NCBI RefSeq assembly: GCF_902635505.1
Contig: NC_045431.1
Location: 620,001-684,000 of the forward strand
Direction: 5' to 3'
Source of the DNA: Sarcophilus harrisii
Lineage: Eukaryota; Chordata; Mammalia; Dasyuromorphia; Dasyuridae
DNA: 64,000 nt
Below the pieces are notes generated by a model. The model ran no database searches, was not told where the DNA came from, and was given only the letters and a program-made list of their open reading frames with translations. Numbering within the stretch: position 1 is the stretch's first letter; each line of letters opens with the position of its first letter. Shown here piece after piece: positions 43,640-54,012 of this stretch. The translations under genes were made by a program, and so were the position numbers.

Positions 43640-44030
43640 AAAGGTACGGAAAAAACTGGGAACATAAATGAGTGATGCAAGAAAATAATTAATAAAGAAA
43701 ATAAAGAAAAAAGTCAACACACATACACATACCTGGAAAAAATAGCACTTTAAAAATCAGAAAAAGTCTAATGGCAAAAAAGACAGAAAAATCCTGTGGA
43801 AAAACTCCTTAAAAAGCAGAATTGGCCAAATGGAAAAGGAAGTTCCCTGAAGAGCATTCATAACAAAAATGGAAGTATGTTTTACATGACTGCATGTGTA
43901 CCACCTGTATCAAATTTCTTGCCTTGAGGGGAGAGGACATGAGGGAAGGAGAGACTAGGGAACTCGGAATGTTAAAAAGTATTTTACATGTACTTGGTGA
44001 TAAATAAAATATTAAATATATTATTAAATC
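43640..44030 (+). mobile_element. L1 with ORF1 start joined to 3' UTR
   Basis: The left part (43,640-43,855) reads as the N-terminal coiled-coil region of L1 ORF1, including the motif LKSRIGQMEKEV (broken upstream). It is followed directly by the L1 3' UTR from about 43,862 ('agtatgttttacatgactgcatgtgtacc', 'gcaaagg'-type G-rich patch, end 'gtgataaataaaatatt'). The rest of ORF1 and all of ORF2 are absent. Confidence 0.65.
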
Positions 44031-44220
44031 TTAAGAAAAAAATCTAAATATAAATCTGGTAGGGGCAACATAACTGAAGAGGGAATTAACTTTAGATATC
44101 CATGGTAGCATCCGCATGTAGTCCATCAGAAGTCTAAAAACAATAGCTTTTCCCCTTCTTTGCAAGAATAGTTAAAAGAGGAAGTTACCAGAGTTAGGTT
44201 TAGGTGAACTTTGACCTCAG
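44031..44220. other. Unassigned short stretch
   Basis: No gene or repeat recognised. Confidence 0.4.
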
Positions 44221-44545
44221 CCTAGCAGTGGCTCAGTGGATAGCAAAGGACCCAGAATCAGGAAAACCCGAGTTCATATCCAGCCTTAGGCACTTATTAG
44301 CTATATGATAGTGGACAAGTCACTTAATCTCTGCCCTGGCAGCAGTGATGCATCTCTGTGGATAGAACCCTGAATCTGGAATTGGGAAGACCCGAGGTCA
44401 AATATGACCTGAAACATTGACTAGCTGTGTGACCCTAGATAAGTCACTTATACTCTGCCTTAATTTACTGGAGAAGGAAAAGCCTGACCTCTCCACTATC
44501 TTTGCGAGAAAACCCCATGGAGTGTGATGAAGGGTCCTATACAAC
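44221..44545 (+). mobile_element. Two SINEs in tandem
   Basis: First copy 44,221-44,337 ('cagtggctcagtggatagcaaagg', 'gagttcatatccagcc', 'gacaagtcacttaatctctgcc'). It is cut short by a second copy at 44,338-44,545 ('gcagtgatgcatctctgtggatagaaccctgaatctgg', 'ctagctgtgtgacc', 'ctatctttgcgagaaaaccccatggagtg'). The second probably inserted into the first near its 3' end. Confidence 0.75.
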
Positions 44546-45215
44546 AGAAATATCAATGTGACAAGAAACTTGCACGAACCATGGAGAAATCTACTTCTGT
44601 CTTAATTTCCTGGTCTATAAAAAAGCCCCTAGATTTCAGGGTTGGGAGGATCACATGAGGTAATATTTATAAAGTTTTTTTTTTTTTTTTTTTTTTTAAC
44701 TCAAGACGGTGTGAGGTTAAAAGGGCGTCTCTTATCTCCCCTATCTTTTCCCGTTTCTTCCTCCCACTTGGCAGTCTCCCAGCTGAAGCCCTGTCTCCCT
44801 GTCAGGGTGGTGATCTCTCCCTCCCCCATGATTCACGCTGCTTGCTCTGGACCATACAACTCTGCCTAAGGGATCACTAGCCTTTTGGTGTCTTTAGTAA
44901 GAAAGATCCAGGGACCTATTTCTACCCCCAATGTCCTTGGTCCCTAAGAGCCCCTGGAAAGAAGGAGGAGGGAAAGGATAGTCCCTTAGGGCTGTGTGCA
45001 GGCACATGCTAGAAACCTCTGTGTGCCCCTCAGTCAGTTGTGCAAAAAGGATGTGGTTGAGATGAAGCGGCAATGTGACTGGCTTGCTCCTGCTCTCATT
45101 TGCGTAGACGTCTGACTCACTCGGCTGTGGGACGTGGAGGCCTTTCCACGTGAACGTAGGCTGCCTGTGCACATGGATGAAGAGAGGGGAAATAGAGGGG
45201 TAAGAGAAGTCTGTT
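44546..45215. other. Unassigned, with poly-T
   Basis: A 22-base T run lies at 44,677-44,698. The 178-codon minus-strand ORF at 44,894-45,430 runs through the CA microsatellite and is not a gene. Confidence 0.45.
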
Positions 45216-45316
45216 TCACACACATACATGCACATACAGACACACATGCACACACAGATACATGCACAGTCAGACACACAGATACACACATGCACACACA
45301 GATACATAGTTACACA
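45216..45316 (+). repeat. CA-rich imperfect microsatellite
   Basis: ACACA units with ATGC and GATA interruptions. On the minus strand it yields Cys/Val-rich ORFs that are artefacts of the repeat. Confidence 0.9.
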
Positions 45317-45369
45317 TTCAGTTTGTTCTGAAGGAAATGAACTGCCTGGGGCACCAAAATGCTGCCCAT

Positions 45370-45570
45370 TTAGAGACAATGTGGAGTAGATAAAGAGCAT
45401 CAGCTGTGGGGTCAGGAGATAAAGGTTCAAATGTCACTTTTTTTACTCATTGTGAGATCTTGGACAAATCACTTTTCATTCTTTGAGCCTCAGTTTCCTC
45501 ATCTGTAAAATGAGGCAATTGGACAAGTTTCCGAAGTCTCTTTTGAAATTCTCGATACTGGTATGGTAGA
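45370..45570 (+). mobile_element. MIR
   Basis: Well-kept sense MIR: 'gtggggtcaggagataaaggttcaaatgtcac', 'ttggacaaatcacttttcattctttgagcctcagtttcctcatctgtaaaatgagg', 'ccgaagtctcttttgaa'. Confidence 0.85.
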
Positions 45571-45924
45571 ACAGTAGCAGAGTTTCAGAGAATTTGATCT
45601 GCTGGATGTTCAGGCCTGGGTAAATTTTATAAATGGAAATAAAGAGTGACGATTGCATAGACAAAAATGGTCACTAGAACATGTCCCAGTGTTCCTTTGG
45701 GAAGTGCTAAAATATGGCTGTATCACAGAAAGATTGGCCAGCAATGCTGTGTATTTTGAAGGATGAATTTTTATCAGCAATCCTATTTTTCAGAAGAAGG
45801 ATGAGTACTTAGTTGGTGTTTGTGGGGTTCAGGTTGTGTTTTGCCTTTTTCTGAAAGCTTTTTAAGAACTCTGGAACTGAGCACATTTGATGACATGCTG
45901 AGGGGACAGTTCATTCAGACCACA
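45571..45924. other. Unassigned stretch
   Basis: No gene or repeat recognised. Confidence 0.4.
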
Positions 45925-46880
45925 GACATTTCTTTAGTATCTTCTGAGTATAAAAAGTCCTGCTAAGGATTGAGGAGAAAGATTAGATCTGACACAGACT
46001 CTGAAAGAGCTGGCTAGCTGATTGGTGGTGGTGATAGCGACAGGAAGAAGAATTATGCATTTACTTAGGTATCTAAATAATTCTCGTACAAAGAAGAGGG
46101 ACAAGTGGAAAAGGGAGATTTGGGAATGCACATTTAAAGAGAGAGTGATGAATTTTGTATGAGTGAGAGAGTAAGAGGTGAGAGCGACAAAGGGTATATG
46201 GGGGAAGGCTTCATGGAGGAAATGCTATCACAATGGAGGCCTGCAGGAAAGAAGGATCTCCAAAAGTTTAGATGGCAGGGAATTCATTCCAAGCAGTGGA
46301 TGGCATAGTTGTGGCAATGATGGTGGAGGAGGTAGGGTTAAGACAGTGTGATCAAAGAGACAGATATAAGAGACGGCAGAGTGTGAATGAGTGATAGTGA
46401 CTACTCTAGTTTTGGGGGTGAGGAGGAATAAGGCTAAAATAGTGTTGTTGTTTTTTCGATCATTTTTTTTTTTTTTTACAGTTTTATCTGACTCTTTGTG
46501 ATCCCATTTGGAGTTTTCCTGGCAAAGATGTCATTTCTTCCTTCAGTTCATTTTACAGATGAGGAGACTGAGCTAGTAAGTATCTGAGGCTGGATTTGAC
46601 CTTAGAAAGATGAGTCTCCTGACCTAGGCCCACCACTATGCATTATGGTGCTACTTCACTGCCCACAGAGAGTAGTATATTTCAGACAGATTCTCAAGAT
46701 GTCGAATGAGAGGCTGATGTGTTATGAAGCAGTAGGGACCATAGAAAGTGTTTGAGGAGCAGAGTGATCTTGTCAGCATGGTTGTTAGCAAGATTGCTTG
46801 TGCAGCAGTGTACGAGGATGATTGGGAACAGGAGAGACTGGAGGCATTTTACTGGGGCCAGTGATGTTTATTTGAGTTCT
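45925..46880 (-). mobile_element. L2, antisense, split by a SINE
   Basis: Left part 45,925-46,440: 'aaggattgaggag', 'ggcttcatggaggaaatgctatcacaatgg', 'ttcattccaagcagtgg'. Right part 46,670-46,880: 'gtttgaggagcagagtgatcttgtcagcatgg', 'gggaacaggagagactgg'. A SINE separates them. Confidence 0.75.
46443..46668 (-). mobile_element. RTE-tailed SINE inside L2, antisense
   Basis: 'acagttttatctgactctttgtgatcccatttggagttttcctggcaaagatg', 'ttcattttacagatgaggagactgag', 'ctgaggctggatttgaccttagaaagatgagtctcctgac'. It interrupts an L2. Confidence 0.88.
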
Positions 46881-47544
46881 TTCTCTAAATGTACATTAAA
46901 CTAGGCTCTGTAGCAAAAAGACAGGTGAAAATTGTGTTCTGCCCTGGAGAGGCTTATTGCATGCCAAAAACAGCTGGAATTGTACAGGAAATAATTACAA
47001 AAACAAAGTAAATTATCCTCAAGTGCAAAGGAGATGTTTTCATGGAGTTGTCAAAATTTGAGGAAAAATCATGGGAATCTAAGCGGGTAGATGAAGGCCC
47101 TTTGTGGAAGAGTTGCCACCTCCACCAGACATTGAAGAAGAGCAGGAATCCAAAAGAAGCGTCCGTCTTTCTGTAAGGCTGAGAGGAAGCAGTCCTTTAG
47201 TTCCTGGGAGAGGGATGCTTGAGCAGACGTTGTTGCGGTCAGAATCGGCCCAGAGCCCAGTAACGGACATACGGGTCGTCGGCCATTCCTGATGATGTGG
47301 TAAGCTGCTGGCCGGGAATGAAGAGCAATGCTTTAGAGACCCTGAGTGTCGAAACCAATGTGTGGAGTCTCCTTTCTAGTGCTCACACTTGGTAACAGAC
47401 AGAGGAAGTGTGCCTTCTGTAACACTGCCCTTGCTTAACTTTGATAAGCAAGTTCCAGGAAGTAGAATATAAGATGCTGCTTCTGGGAGAGGGAACCTTG
47501 CCACGTATATTATTTTACTACCGTTCCTCTGAAGAAATGAAGGG
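46881..47544. other. Unassigned stretch
   Basis: No gene recognised. Short ORFs on opposite strands at 47,079-47,292 overlap and have no features. Confidence 0.4.
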
Positions 47545-47700
47545 AAAAACTTATTAAGCGCCCACTATGTGCCATTGTGCTAAGTGCAAGGGGTACAATT
47601 GGAAAAAGCAAGACAGTCTCTGCTCTCAAGGGACTAACACATTTAATTGGGAGAGAAAACATATAAAGAAAGAGGCTGTAGATGGATGGAAAGGCTCAGG
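47545..47700 (-). mobile_element. L2-like fragment, antisense
   Basis: 'cttattaagcgcccactatgtgccattgtgctaagtgc', 'gacagtctctgctctcaagggactaacacatttaattggg'. Confidence 0.65.
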
Positions 47701-47872
47701 CCCAAAGGCTTTACTGTCAAGTTTATGACTAAGCCCTGAGGAACTCAGATTGCCCCCTTAGGTCAAAGGACAGTGCCAAGGGTAGGGGGGGTGGTCACGG
47801 AGGCAGAGCAGATGGAGAACGGACGGCTAGAGTGGATGTGCCTTTCACAAAAAATGAGGGTTCAGCATTTAC

Positions 47873-47950
47873 CTGTGGGGGGGAGAAGAAAAAGGGGAAA
47901 TTGGGGGGAGTGTGGGGAAAATAGGGAAAAAGGGGGGAAGAGAGGAATAG
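47873..47950 (+). repeat. G-rich tract with quadruplex potential
   Basis: Contains GGGGGG-N5-GGGG-N5-GGG-N5-GGGGGG at about 47,903-47,938, which fits the G-quadruplex pattern on the + strand. Confidence 0.6.
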
Positions 47951-48149
47951 TGGAAGAATTGAAGCTCCATCCCAGGTTGTGTAATAGCAGATTGGTCACC
48001 CTGCTCCTAAGAGATGAATTAATCATTCCTTAGCATATATTGGAGAGGAAGACTAGAATTGGTGACTGCTGTCTCCTATAAACAATGTGATTGCTCTGTA
48101 GTTATACAGAGCTAGGGCTTGATTAACTTCTAGTATCCATTCATTCCTT

Positions 48150-48480
48150 CATTATTTTCTAGTTCTAGCCAGTCTCTCTTTCCAGACTGCCTTCAGATTA
48201 CTGCCCTTCACTCCCTTAACCCTCCTACCAAACGAGCCTACGAGCTGTTCTGCCACAGAGAATATTCTGCCTCCCACCTTTGCATTTGCACAAGCAGTCT
48301 CCCATACCTGGGACACTCTCCTTCCTCATTTCTGTCCCTCAGAACCACTCTGTCCCTCCAGGGCAGAGTATGTATGTATGTGTGTGAATCAATATCTATC
48401 CATTTATATCTGTATCTATCACTGGGACATAGAACAGTACTGTACCCGGTAGATGCTTAATCTATGCTTATTAAACAGAA
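48150..48480 (+). mobile_element. L2, sense
   Basis: 'ccagtctctctttccagactgccttcag', 'cctgggacactctccttcctcatttctgtcc', 'gtactgtacccggtagatgcttaatctatgcttatt' matches the L2 3' end. Confidence 0.75.
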
Positions 48481-48659
48481 GTCAACCTCATGTTACCCTG
48501 GCATGAATAAGCCTTCAGAGTCTTTGTCACATAATTCTCTGCTTCCAAAACTGCTACTGGTTACTCATTGTTTTTGCCATACTTCCATGTATGTCTTTTG
48601 TTATTCATAAATGTAAAAATTCAGTGTTCCTTCTTTAGCTAATCAATTAATTTTAAAAT

Positions 48660-48750
48660 TAAGGCTTTTTATTTTCAAAACATATGCGTAGATAATTTTC
48701 AACATTCTCCTTTAGAAAATCCTGTGTTCAAAATTTTTTTTCTCTCCCTT
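48660..48750 (-). mobile_element. L1 3' end, antisense, ~90 bp
   Basis: 'aaggctttttattttcaaaacatatgcgtagataattttcaacattc', 'aaaatcctgtgttcaaaatttttttt' is the marsupial L1 3' UTR end in reverse. It ends in a pyrimidine tract that passes straight into the minisatellite. Confidence 0.8.
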
Positions 48751-48752
48751 CC

Positions 48753-48870
48753 CCCATATTTTAATATTCCACCATATTTTAATATTCCCCCACATTTTTA
48801 TATTCTGCCACATTTTTATATTCTCCCACATTTTTATGTTCCCCCATATTTTTATATTCCCCCATGTTTT
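48753..48870 (+). repeat. 18-bp minisatellite, about 6.5 units
   Basis: Units of CCATATTTTTATATTCCC with variants (CCACATTTTTATATTCTG, CCATATTTTAATATTCCA). Because 18 is a multiple of three, one + frame gives a PPYFNI/PPHFYI hexapeptide repeat, but there is no gene evidence. Confidence 0.93.
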
Positions 48871-49439
48871 ATAAATATGAGTCCAGATTTGAACCTAGAA
48901 AGACTTTAGATCCACATTCTGTTCAGAGTGGTGTCCCTTAGCTCTGTTTACAAATGAGGAAACCGAAAACTAGACTAAGTAAATAATGTACCCCTCAAAA
49001 GTACCCACATTACTAGCACAGGGCTTTACTTGGTGGGAAAACTAGCTTTAAAAAAAATGAGCTGAATTACAGGAAAATTCAGCACTAGAAGCTAGGTTTC
49101 CATGTTCCCAGTTCATTTTTCTTTCCTCTATATCCAGTCTCCCTAGTTTTAGCTACATTTGTATCTTACCTTGGTCTGAAATACTGACATTGTGTCCAGA
49201 GTTTGTTATGGTTTTGTTAGTGATTCAAAATTAGTGCTATTTCTCAACACATAGCAGGAGCATGATACATGTTTGATGCCTTCAATTTTCCAACTTACCC
49301 AGGCTTGAAACTTTGGATCCACTTGTGACTTTCTAGTTCCATGGCCATAACAACCCTAACCTTCTCTCCTCCCTCCTCCCCCCAAATATGCCTTCCTTCA
49401 CCTTTTGCTCCATTATATCTCTGATATTGTTTTACCAGA
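48871..49439. other. Unassigned, with MIR-like pieces
   Basis: Weak antisense MIR-like sequence at about 48,880-49,025 ('cagatttgaacctagaaag ... tttacaaatgaggaaaccg'). No gene. Confidence 0.4.
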
Positions 49440-50660
49440 TGAATTTTGCTGATTTTTTTTTTTTTAGCTATATAAAGTAATTTTGTGGTAGTTTGCCTAG
49501 TGCAGCACTGAATAAGTAATGTCATTTATATAGAATTGTATTTTTTAACTGTCAGTTTTGCCTATGCAGTAGCAATTATTACTTCTCTAATTGTTTAGAT
49601 TTGTATTTTTATGAAAATTTTCTTGTAATTATCATAAAATTTCTGTGTTTGTCTTAGGAAGTTTACTTAAAATAGTTTATGTTATATACAGCTATTTTAA
49701 AAGAAATTTTTCTTTCTACCTCTTCCTGCTGGGGTTTGTTGGTAGTATACAGAAAGGCTGACTTCCATGGGTTTATTTATCCTGCAACTTTGTTAAAATT
49801 CTTAATTCTTTCAATTAGTTTTTTAGTTGATTCTTTAGGGTTCTCTAAGTATATCATGTCATTTGCAGAGAATAATAGTTAAACTTTTTTCATTTCTTAG
49901 TGTAATTTCTCCAACTTCTTTTTCTTTTTTTGCTAAAGCTTGTAGTATAATATTGAATAATAATGGTGATAATGGGTATCCCTGCTTCACCCCTCATAGT
50001 ATTGGGAAGGCTTCTAGCTTATTCTCATTGCAAACAATGCTTGCTGATGGTTTTAGATAAATGTTAATTATCATTTTAAGAGAGACCCCATTGATTCCTA
50101 TGTTTCCTAGTGTTTTTAATAGGAGTGGATGTTATATTTTGTTAAAGGCCTTTTCTGCATATATTAATACAATCGTTTATTTTTTTTTTGTTATTTTTTT
50201 CTTTGTAAATCCAGCTCCTAATTTTATTAGTTGAAAGTTAATTTTTTTTTAACTTTCAGATTTTTTAATTTCTCTTTTGATTTTTAGGATTTCCTTTTTG
50301 GTATTTAATTGGCGTTTTTTGATTCATGCCTTTTCTAGTTTTCTTAGTTGCACATCCAATTTATTATATATCAGGGATATACAATTTCCCCAATGTACTA
50401 ATTTGGCTACATCTCATATATTTTGGTATGTTGTCTCATTGTTTTCATTCTATTTAATCCAATTATTATTTCTGTCATTTGTTCTTCAACTCATTCTTTG
50501 GGGTTAGATTATTTTGTTTCTAATTAGTTTTTTAATCCATATTTCTACTGCCCTTTATTGGATGTAATTATTGTTTTATTGCAGCTTAAAGAAGGTATGT
50601 GTAATATTACTATCTTTTTACATTTTGTTGAAAGTTTTTATACACTCTTACATAGTCAGT
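49440..50660 (-). mobile_element. L1 ORF2 fragment (RT region), antisense
   Basis: The minus strand matches the L1 reverse transcriptase and following region. 'aaaggccttttctgcatatatt', 'ataataatggtgataatgggtatccctgc' and 'catgtcatttgcagagaata' mirror the antisense of L1 RT, the last one covering the FADD catalytic box. Here the box reads SANDM, so the first catalytic Asp is Asn and the copy is inactive. 'ttattcagtgctgc' lies downstream at 49,500. The part beyond about 50,260 is a weaker match. A perfect small hairpin, AAAGTTAA-T8-TTAACTTT, sits at about 50,235-50,258. Confidence 0.75.
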
Positions 50661-51179
50661 TTTTATGAAGGTGCCATGGGGGATAGCAGAGAAAATATTA
50701 TACTCTTTTCTATTCCCATTTACTTTTCTCCTAAGGTCTATCATATCTAACTTTTCTAAAGCATTTCTCAAGTATTCATTTCCTTATCTTCTTTGAGTTA
50801 TGTCAAAGATCATTAAAAAGTCAGCATATCTTGCACTGAAAAGTCAGCATATCTCATTTGTAGTCCTGGTATTAAATATCTCTGTGACCCTGGGCAAATC
50901 ACATCATATATAAGTCTTATTGTATCTACTCAGCCAAGAAATGGAGATAATCATCCTTGTCCTATCTAGATCGCATAGTAGTGAGGGGAAATTAAAAATT
51001 AATATAAATAAATTAATATAAGTCCCAGACCATATAAAAATTGATGTATTTTCAAGCTACAAGCTTGCCTGCTGGATAGATTATATTAGACAGTCTAGTA
51101 CAAGTTGGAATAAAGATTAATAGGAAGAAGGATCTGAGTGTTATTTCCACTGTATCGCATTCTTGTCCTGTATTTAATA
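50661..51179. other. Unassigned stretch
   Basis: AT-rich. A short direct repeat, AAAGTCAGCATATCT, occurs at about 50,818 and 50,840. No gene. Confidence 0.4.
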
Positions 51180-51560
51180 TGATTGAAAGTATATTTGAAA
51201 AGGTCACCTTTCATATTCCCATCTCTTCTCCTGTTCTCCACAAAGTCCTTAAGCTGGTCTGCTTGCTGCTTATTGAGCTAGGAATTCTGTCTCCAAACTT
51301 TTTGTCTTTCCCTTGGCGGTGCCATAGAGCTAGAATGGATTCCCTCTTCAACTCTGCTACATAAAACTCGAATTTGAAAGCTCAATTTGTTTGTCATCTC
51401 CATCAAGAAGTCCTGCCAGATCCTTCTAATTGTACTCACTCTCTGTGCCAATATTGCAACCTTCAGCCCCTTGAAGGGTTGGACTGCTTTCAGTTTTGCT
51501 TTTGTATTCTCTACTGCTGAATATTTGTTCAATTGAACTGAGCTGGCTTCTTCCCCTAGT
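51180..51560 (+). mobile_element. Possible L2/L3-like fragment
   Basis: 'cccatctcttctcctgttctccacaaagtccttaagctggtctgcttgctgc', 'gccatagagctagaatggattccctcttcaactctgctac' resembles the C-terminal/3' portion of an L2-type LINE but I cannot name the family. Confidence 0.4.
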
Positions 51561-52439
51561 ATATCTCAATGTGGACATGGAACTCCCATGTCTACTTTCT
51601 CTTATCCCAGTCCCAATTATATATTTATTCTTGTCTCTAACTTCTTAATACACACTTGAAATTGATTTTCATGAAATTTTCCTTCCAGCTCTGGACCCTG
51701 TCTAGTTCTAACATTCAATATTCTAAAGCTCTATTCACCTCTAATGTTTTATTTATCCTTTTTTTCCCTCAATACTAGGAAAAAATAGCAAGCTGTTTTA
51801 ATTATGATCATAAAAGAAAACCAACTGAATGGTCCATTTAGTCATATGTTTTCTTGGTCCCTTAGCTGTTAATAACTTTTAGCCAAAATGGTGTTTGGGC
51901 AGGGATTGTAGTTGTGTTATAGGGCAGAATTTATTTGCATGGCAGAAGCAGTGTGGGAAAACTTGCTGAATGCCTTGGTACAACCCTTGGCTGAAATCAG
52001 GCTGTCATTTATACACACAGCACATTCTGTCCTTTTCCCATTTCGAGAACTTCTTAATAGCCAAAATGTTACTAAAAGAACCACTTTTGGAATGCTTACA
52101 AGGAGTTCAAGGAAGAGAAAGCAAAGGAAAAATTAAATATTGATTTAAAATATTAATTTATTAATTAATAATACTCTAATAAAAGTTCAACAAGCAATGT
52201 GAATAATAACCAGAAGCTAAATTGAGATGAAACCAAAACTAGTACTATTTAAATATATTAAACTATATAAAACAAAGAAAATAAGTAGCCTTTTTTTCCA
52301 GTTTGACTTCAGCTTTTGTAAGACAAAATGATAACAAGAAAAACGGCTATCAGAAATTAGTTATAAAAATTGCTTGTTACCATTTATGGTCTGGATGTAT
52401 ATTGACCAAGTCTCCTATACTTTTCATAGAATCAGAATT
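51561..52439. other. Unassigned AT-rich stretch
   Basis: No gene or repeat recognised; strongly AT-rich at 52,130-52,280. Confidence 0.4.
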
Positions 52440-52960
52440 TTTAGAGTGGAAAGGAACTGATAGCTAGTCTACTCACAATCAAATGAATATTCAGTTCAGT
52501 TCATTTGAGTATACCCAACATGTTTTCATTGAGCTTCTTCCAAGTACAGGAAATCCCAGCACTTCTTGAGGCAGCCTATTCCACCTTTGGATTATTCTAA
52601 TGTTGGGAAATTTCCCTAAATGCCATGCTTAAATCAGAATTTTGGCAACTTCCACCTTGTTTCTGGTTCTCTGGGACAAATGGAAGCAGTCCAATTCCCC
52701 TTTGACACAGCTGCCCTTTAAATACTTAGAGGTGGCTACCATGAACTATGTTTGACTTCTCTTCTCCAGGTCAAACATTCCTACTTCAATGAATCCTTAT
52801 ATGAGATGGATTCGAGATCATTCACAACCTGGTGGCACTTCTCTGGATGCTTAATAATTTATAAATCTTCCTTCTAAAATCTGGTTCTCAGAACTAAACA
52901 CAAAGTTTTAACAGATAATCATCTCCATATTACAGGAAGTCATGACTTTCTTGCTGCAAC
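52440..52960 (-). mobile_element. L3 (CR1-type), antisense, ~500 bp
   Basis: Antisense CR1/L3 pattern in order: 'agcacttcttgaggcagcctattccacctttgg', 'ttccaccttgtttctggttctctgggac', 'cttctccaggtcaaacattcctac', 'ctggtggcacttctctggatgc', 'ctggttctcagaactaaacacaaag'. Confidence 0.85.
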
Positions 52961-52977
52961 TCAAGAAAATAGTAGAG

Positions 52978-53185
52978 ACAAATAGATGGTTCAATGGCTA
53001 GAACTCTGGGACTGGAGTCAACAAGTCCAACCTCAGATACCTATTACCTTTATGATCTATCACAAGTCACTTAATCTCTTTCTGCCTCATTTTTCTCATC
53101 TATAAAATGGGGATAATAGCATCTAGGTAATTGTGAGATTCAAAGCAAATAATATTTGAAAAAAAGTGTTGTAAAATTTAAAATG
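52978..53185 (+). mobile_element. SINE, MIR-type core
   Basis: 'gacaaatagatggttcaatggctagaactctgggactggagtcaacaagtcc', 'cacaagtcacttaatctctttctgcctcatttttctcatctataaaatggggataatagc'. Confidence 0.8.
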
Positions 53186-53764
53186 TTGTATAAACTATAT
53201 TTTTTGAGGGAGAGTCGGGAGGGTTAGGCTGCTGAGTAACGTTCAGTTTTCAAGTAAACACAAACCTAAGATTTTTTTTCCAAATGAATTGCTATTTAAG
53301 CATGTCTCCTTATTTTGTACTTCTTTACAAATCTGTAAGATTTTATTCATCTTTATCTAACTTCCTTTTATTAGATTCAGCCTGATGCTATAGAATCCAA
53401 GCGTTAGCAAATTATGACCCGTGAGCCAAATATGGCCCATTCTCTTTATAGATATGAATTAAGAATGAGTCAGAAAACTTCACTGGGCCAGATTTTAACC
53501 TTGGACTATACTTACTAAACTGACTAGATCTTTTCAGATCCTGATTGTCATCGAGTACATTGGTAATGCTATTTAGATTTGGGTAAATCACAAATTTGAT
53601 AAGCAGTTCCTTAACAACAGCAGTAACAGCAGCAGCAGCAGCAACAACAATAATAATGTTAATGAATTTAATCATGTTTTAAAAGTTTGCAAAATACCTT
53701 ATTTATTTTATATGATTCTCATTTAACAAATTTTTGGTTTTTAAGGTTCCAGCCAATGATAATA
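53186..53764. other. Unassigned, with CAG/CAA repeat
   Basis: A short CAG/CAA/TAA triplet repeat (about six CAG units) lies at 53,612-53,658. No gene. Confidence 0.45.
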
Positions 53765-54012
53765 TTAATAATGATAGCTAATATTTGCATAGTGCAAAAT
53801 ACTTCAAATATCATATCATTTGATTCTCACAACATTCTTCAGAGATAAACACTATTATCACCTCTGACTTTCAGATGAGAAAACTGAGGCAGCTAGAGGC
53901 TAACTTTGCTGAGGTTCACACAGTTTACTAAGTAGCTAAAGCCAGACTTGGACTTAGGATTTATTGAGTTTCAGTTGATTCCACCACTGACTATCCTGCC
54001 CAGCTGCCTTTT
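53765..54012 (-). mobile_element. MIR-type SINE (long form), antisense
   Basis: 'atagctaatatttgcatagtgc', 'catttgattctcacaacattc', 'tttcagatgagaaaactgaggcagctagagg', 'ggttcacacagtttactaagtagc', 'atcctgcccagctgcc'. Confidence 0.8.

Noticed and set aside
44894-45430. 178-codon minus-strand ORF rich in Cys and Val
   Set aside because: Its central part is the translated CA microsatellite; the rest has no family features.
48724-48909. Hexapeptide-repeat ORF (PPYFNI)
   Set aside because: It is the 18-bp minisatellite read in frame; no promoter, splice or conservation support.
53612-53658. CAG/CAA repeat as a coding polyglutamine tract
   Set aside because: The repeat includes TAA units in the same frame and sits in noncoding repeat-flanked DNA.
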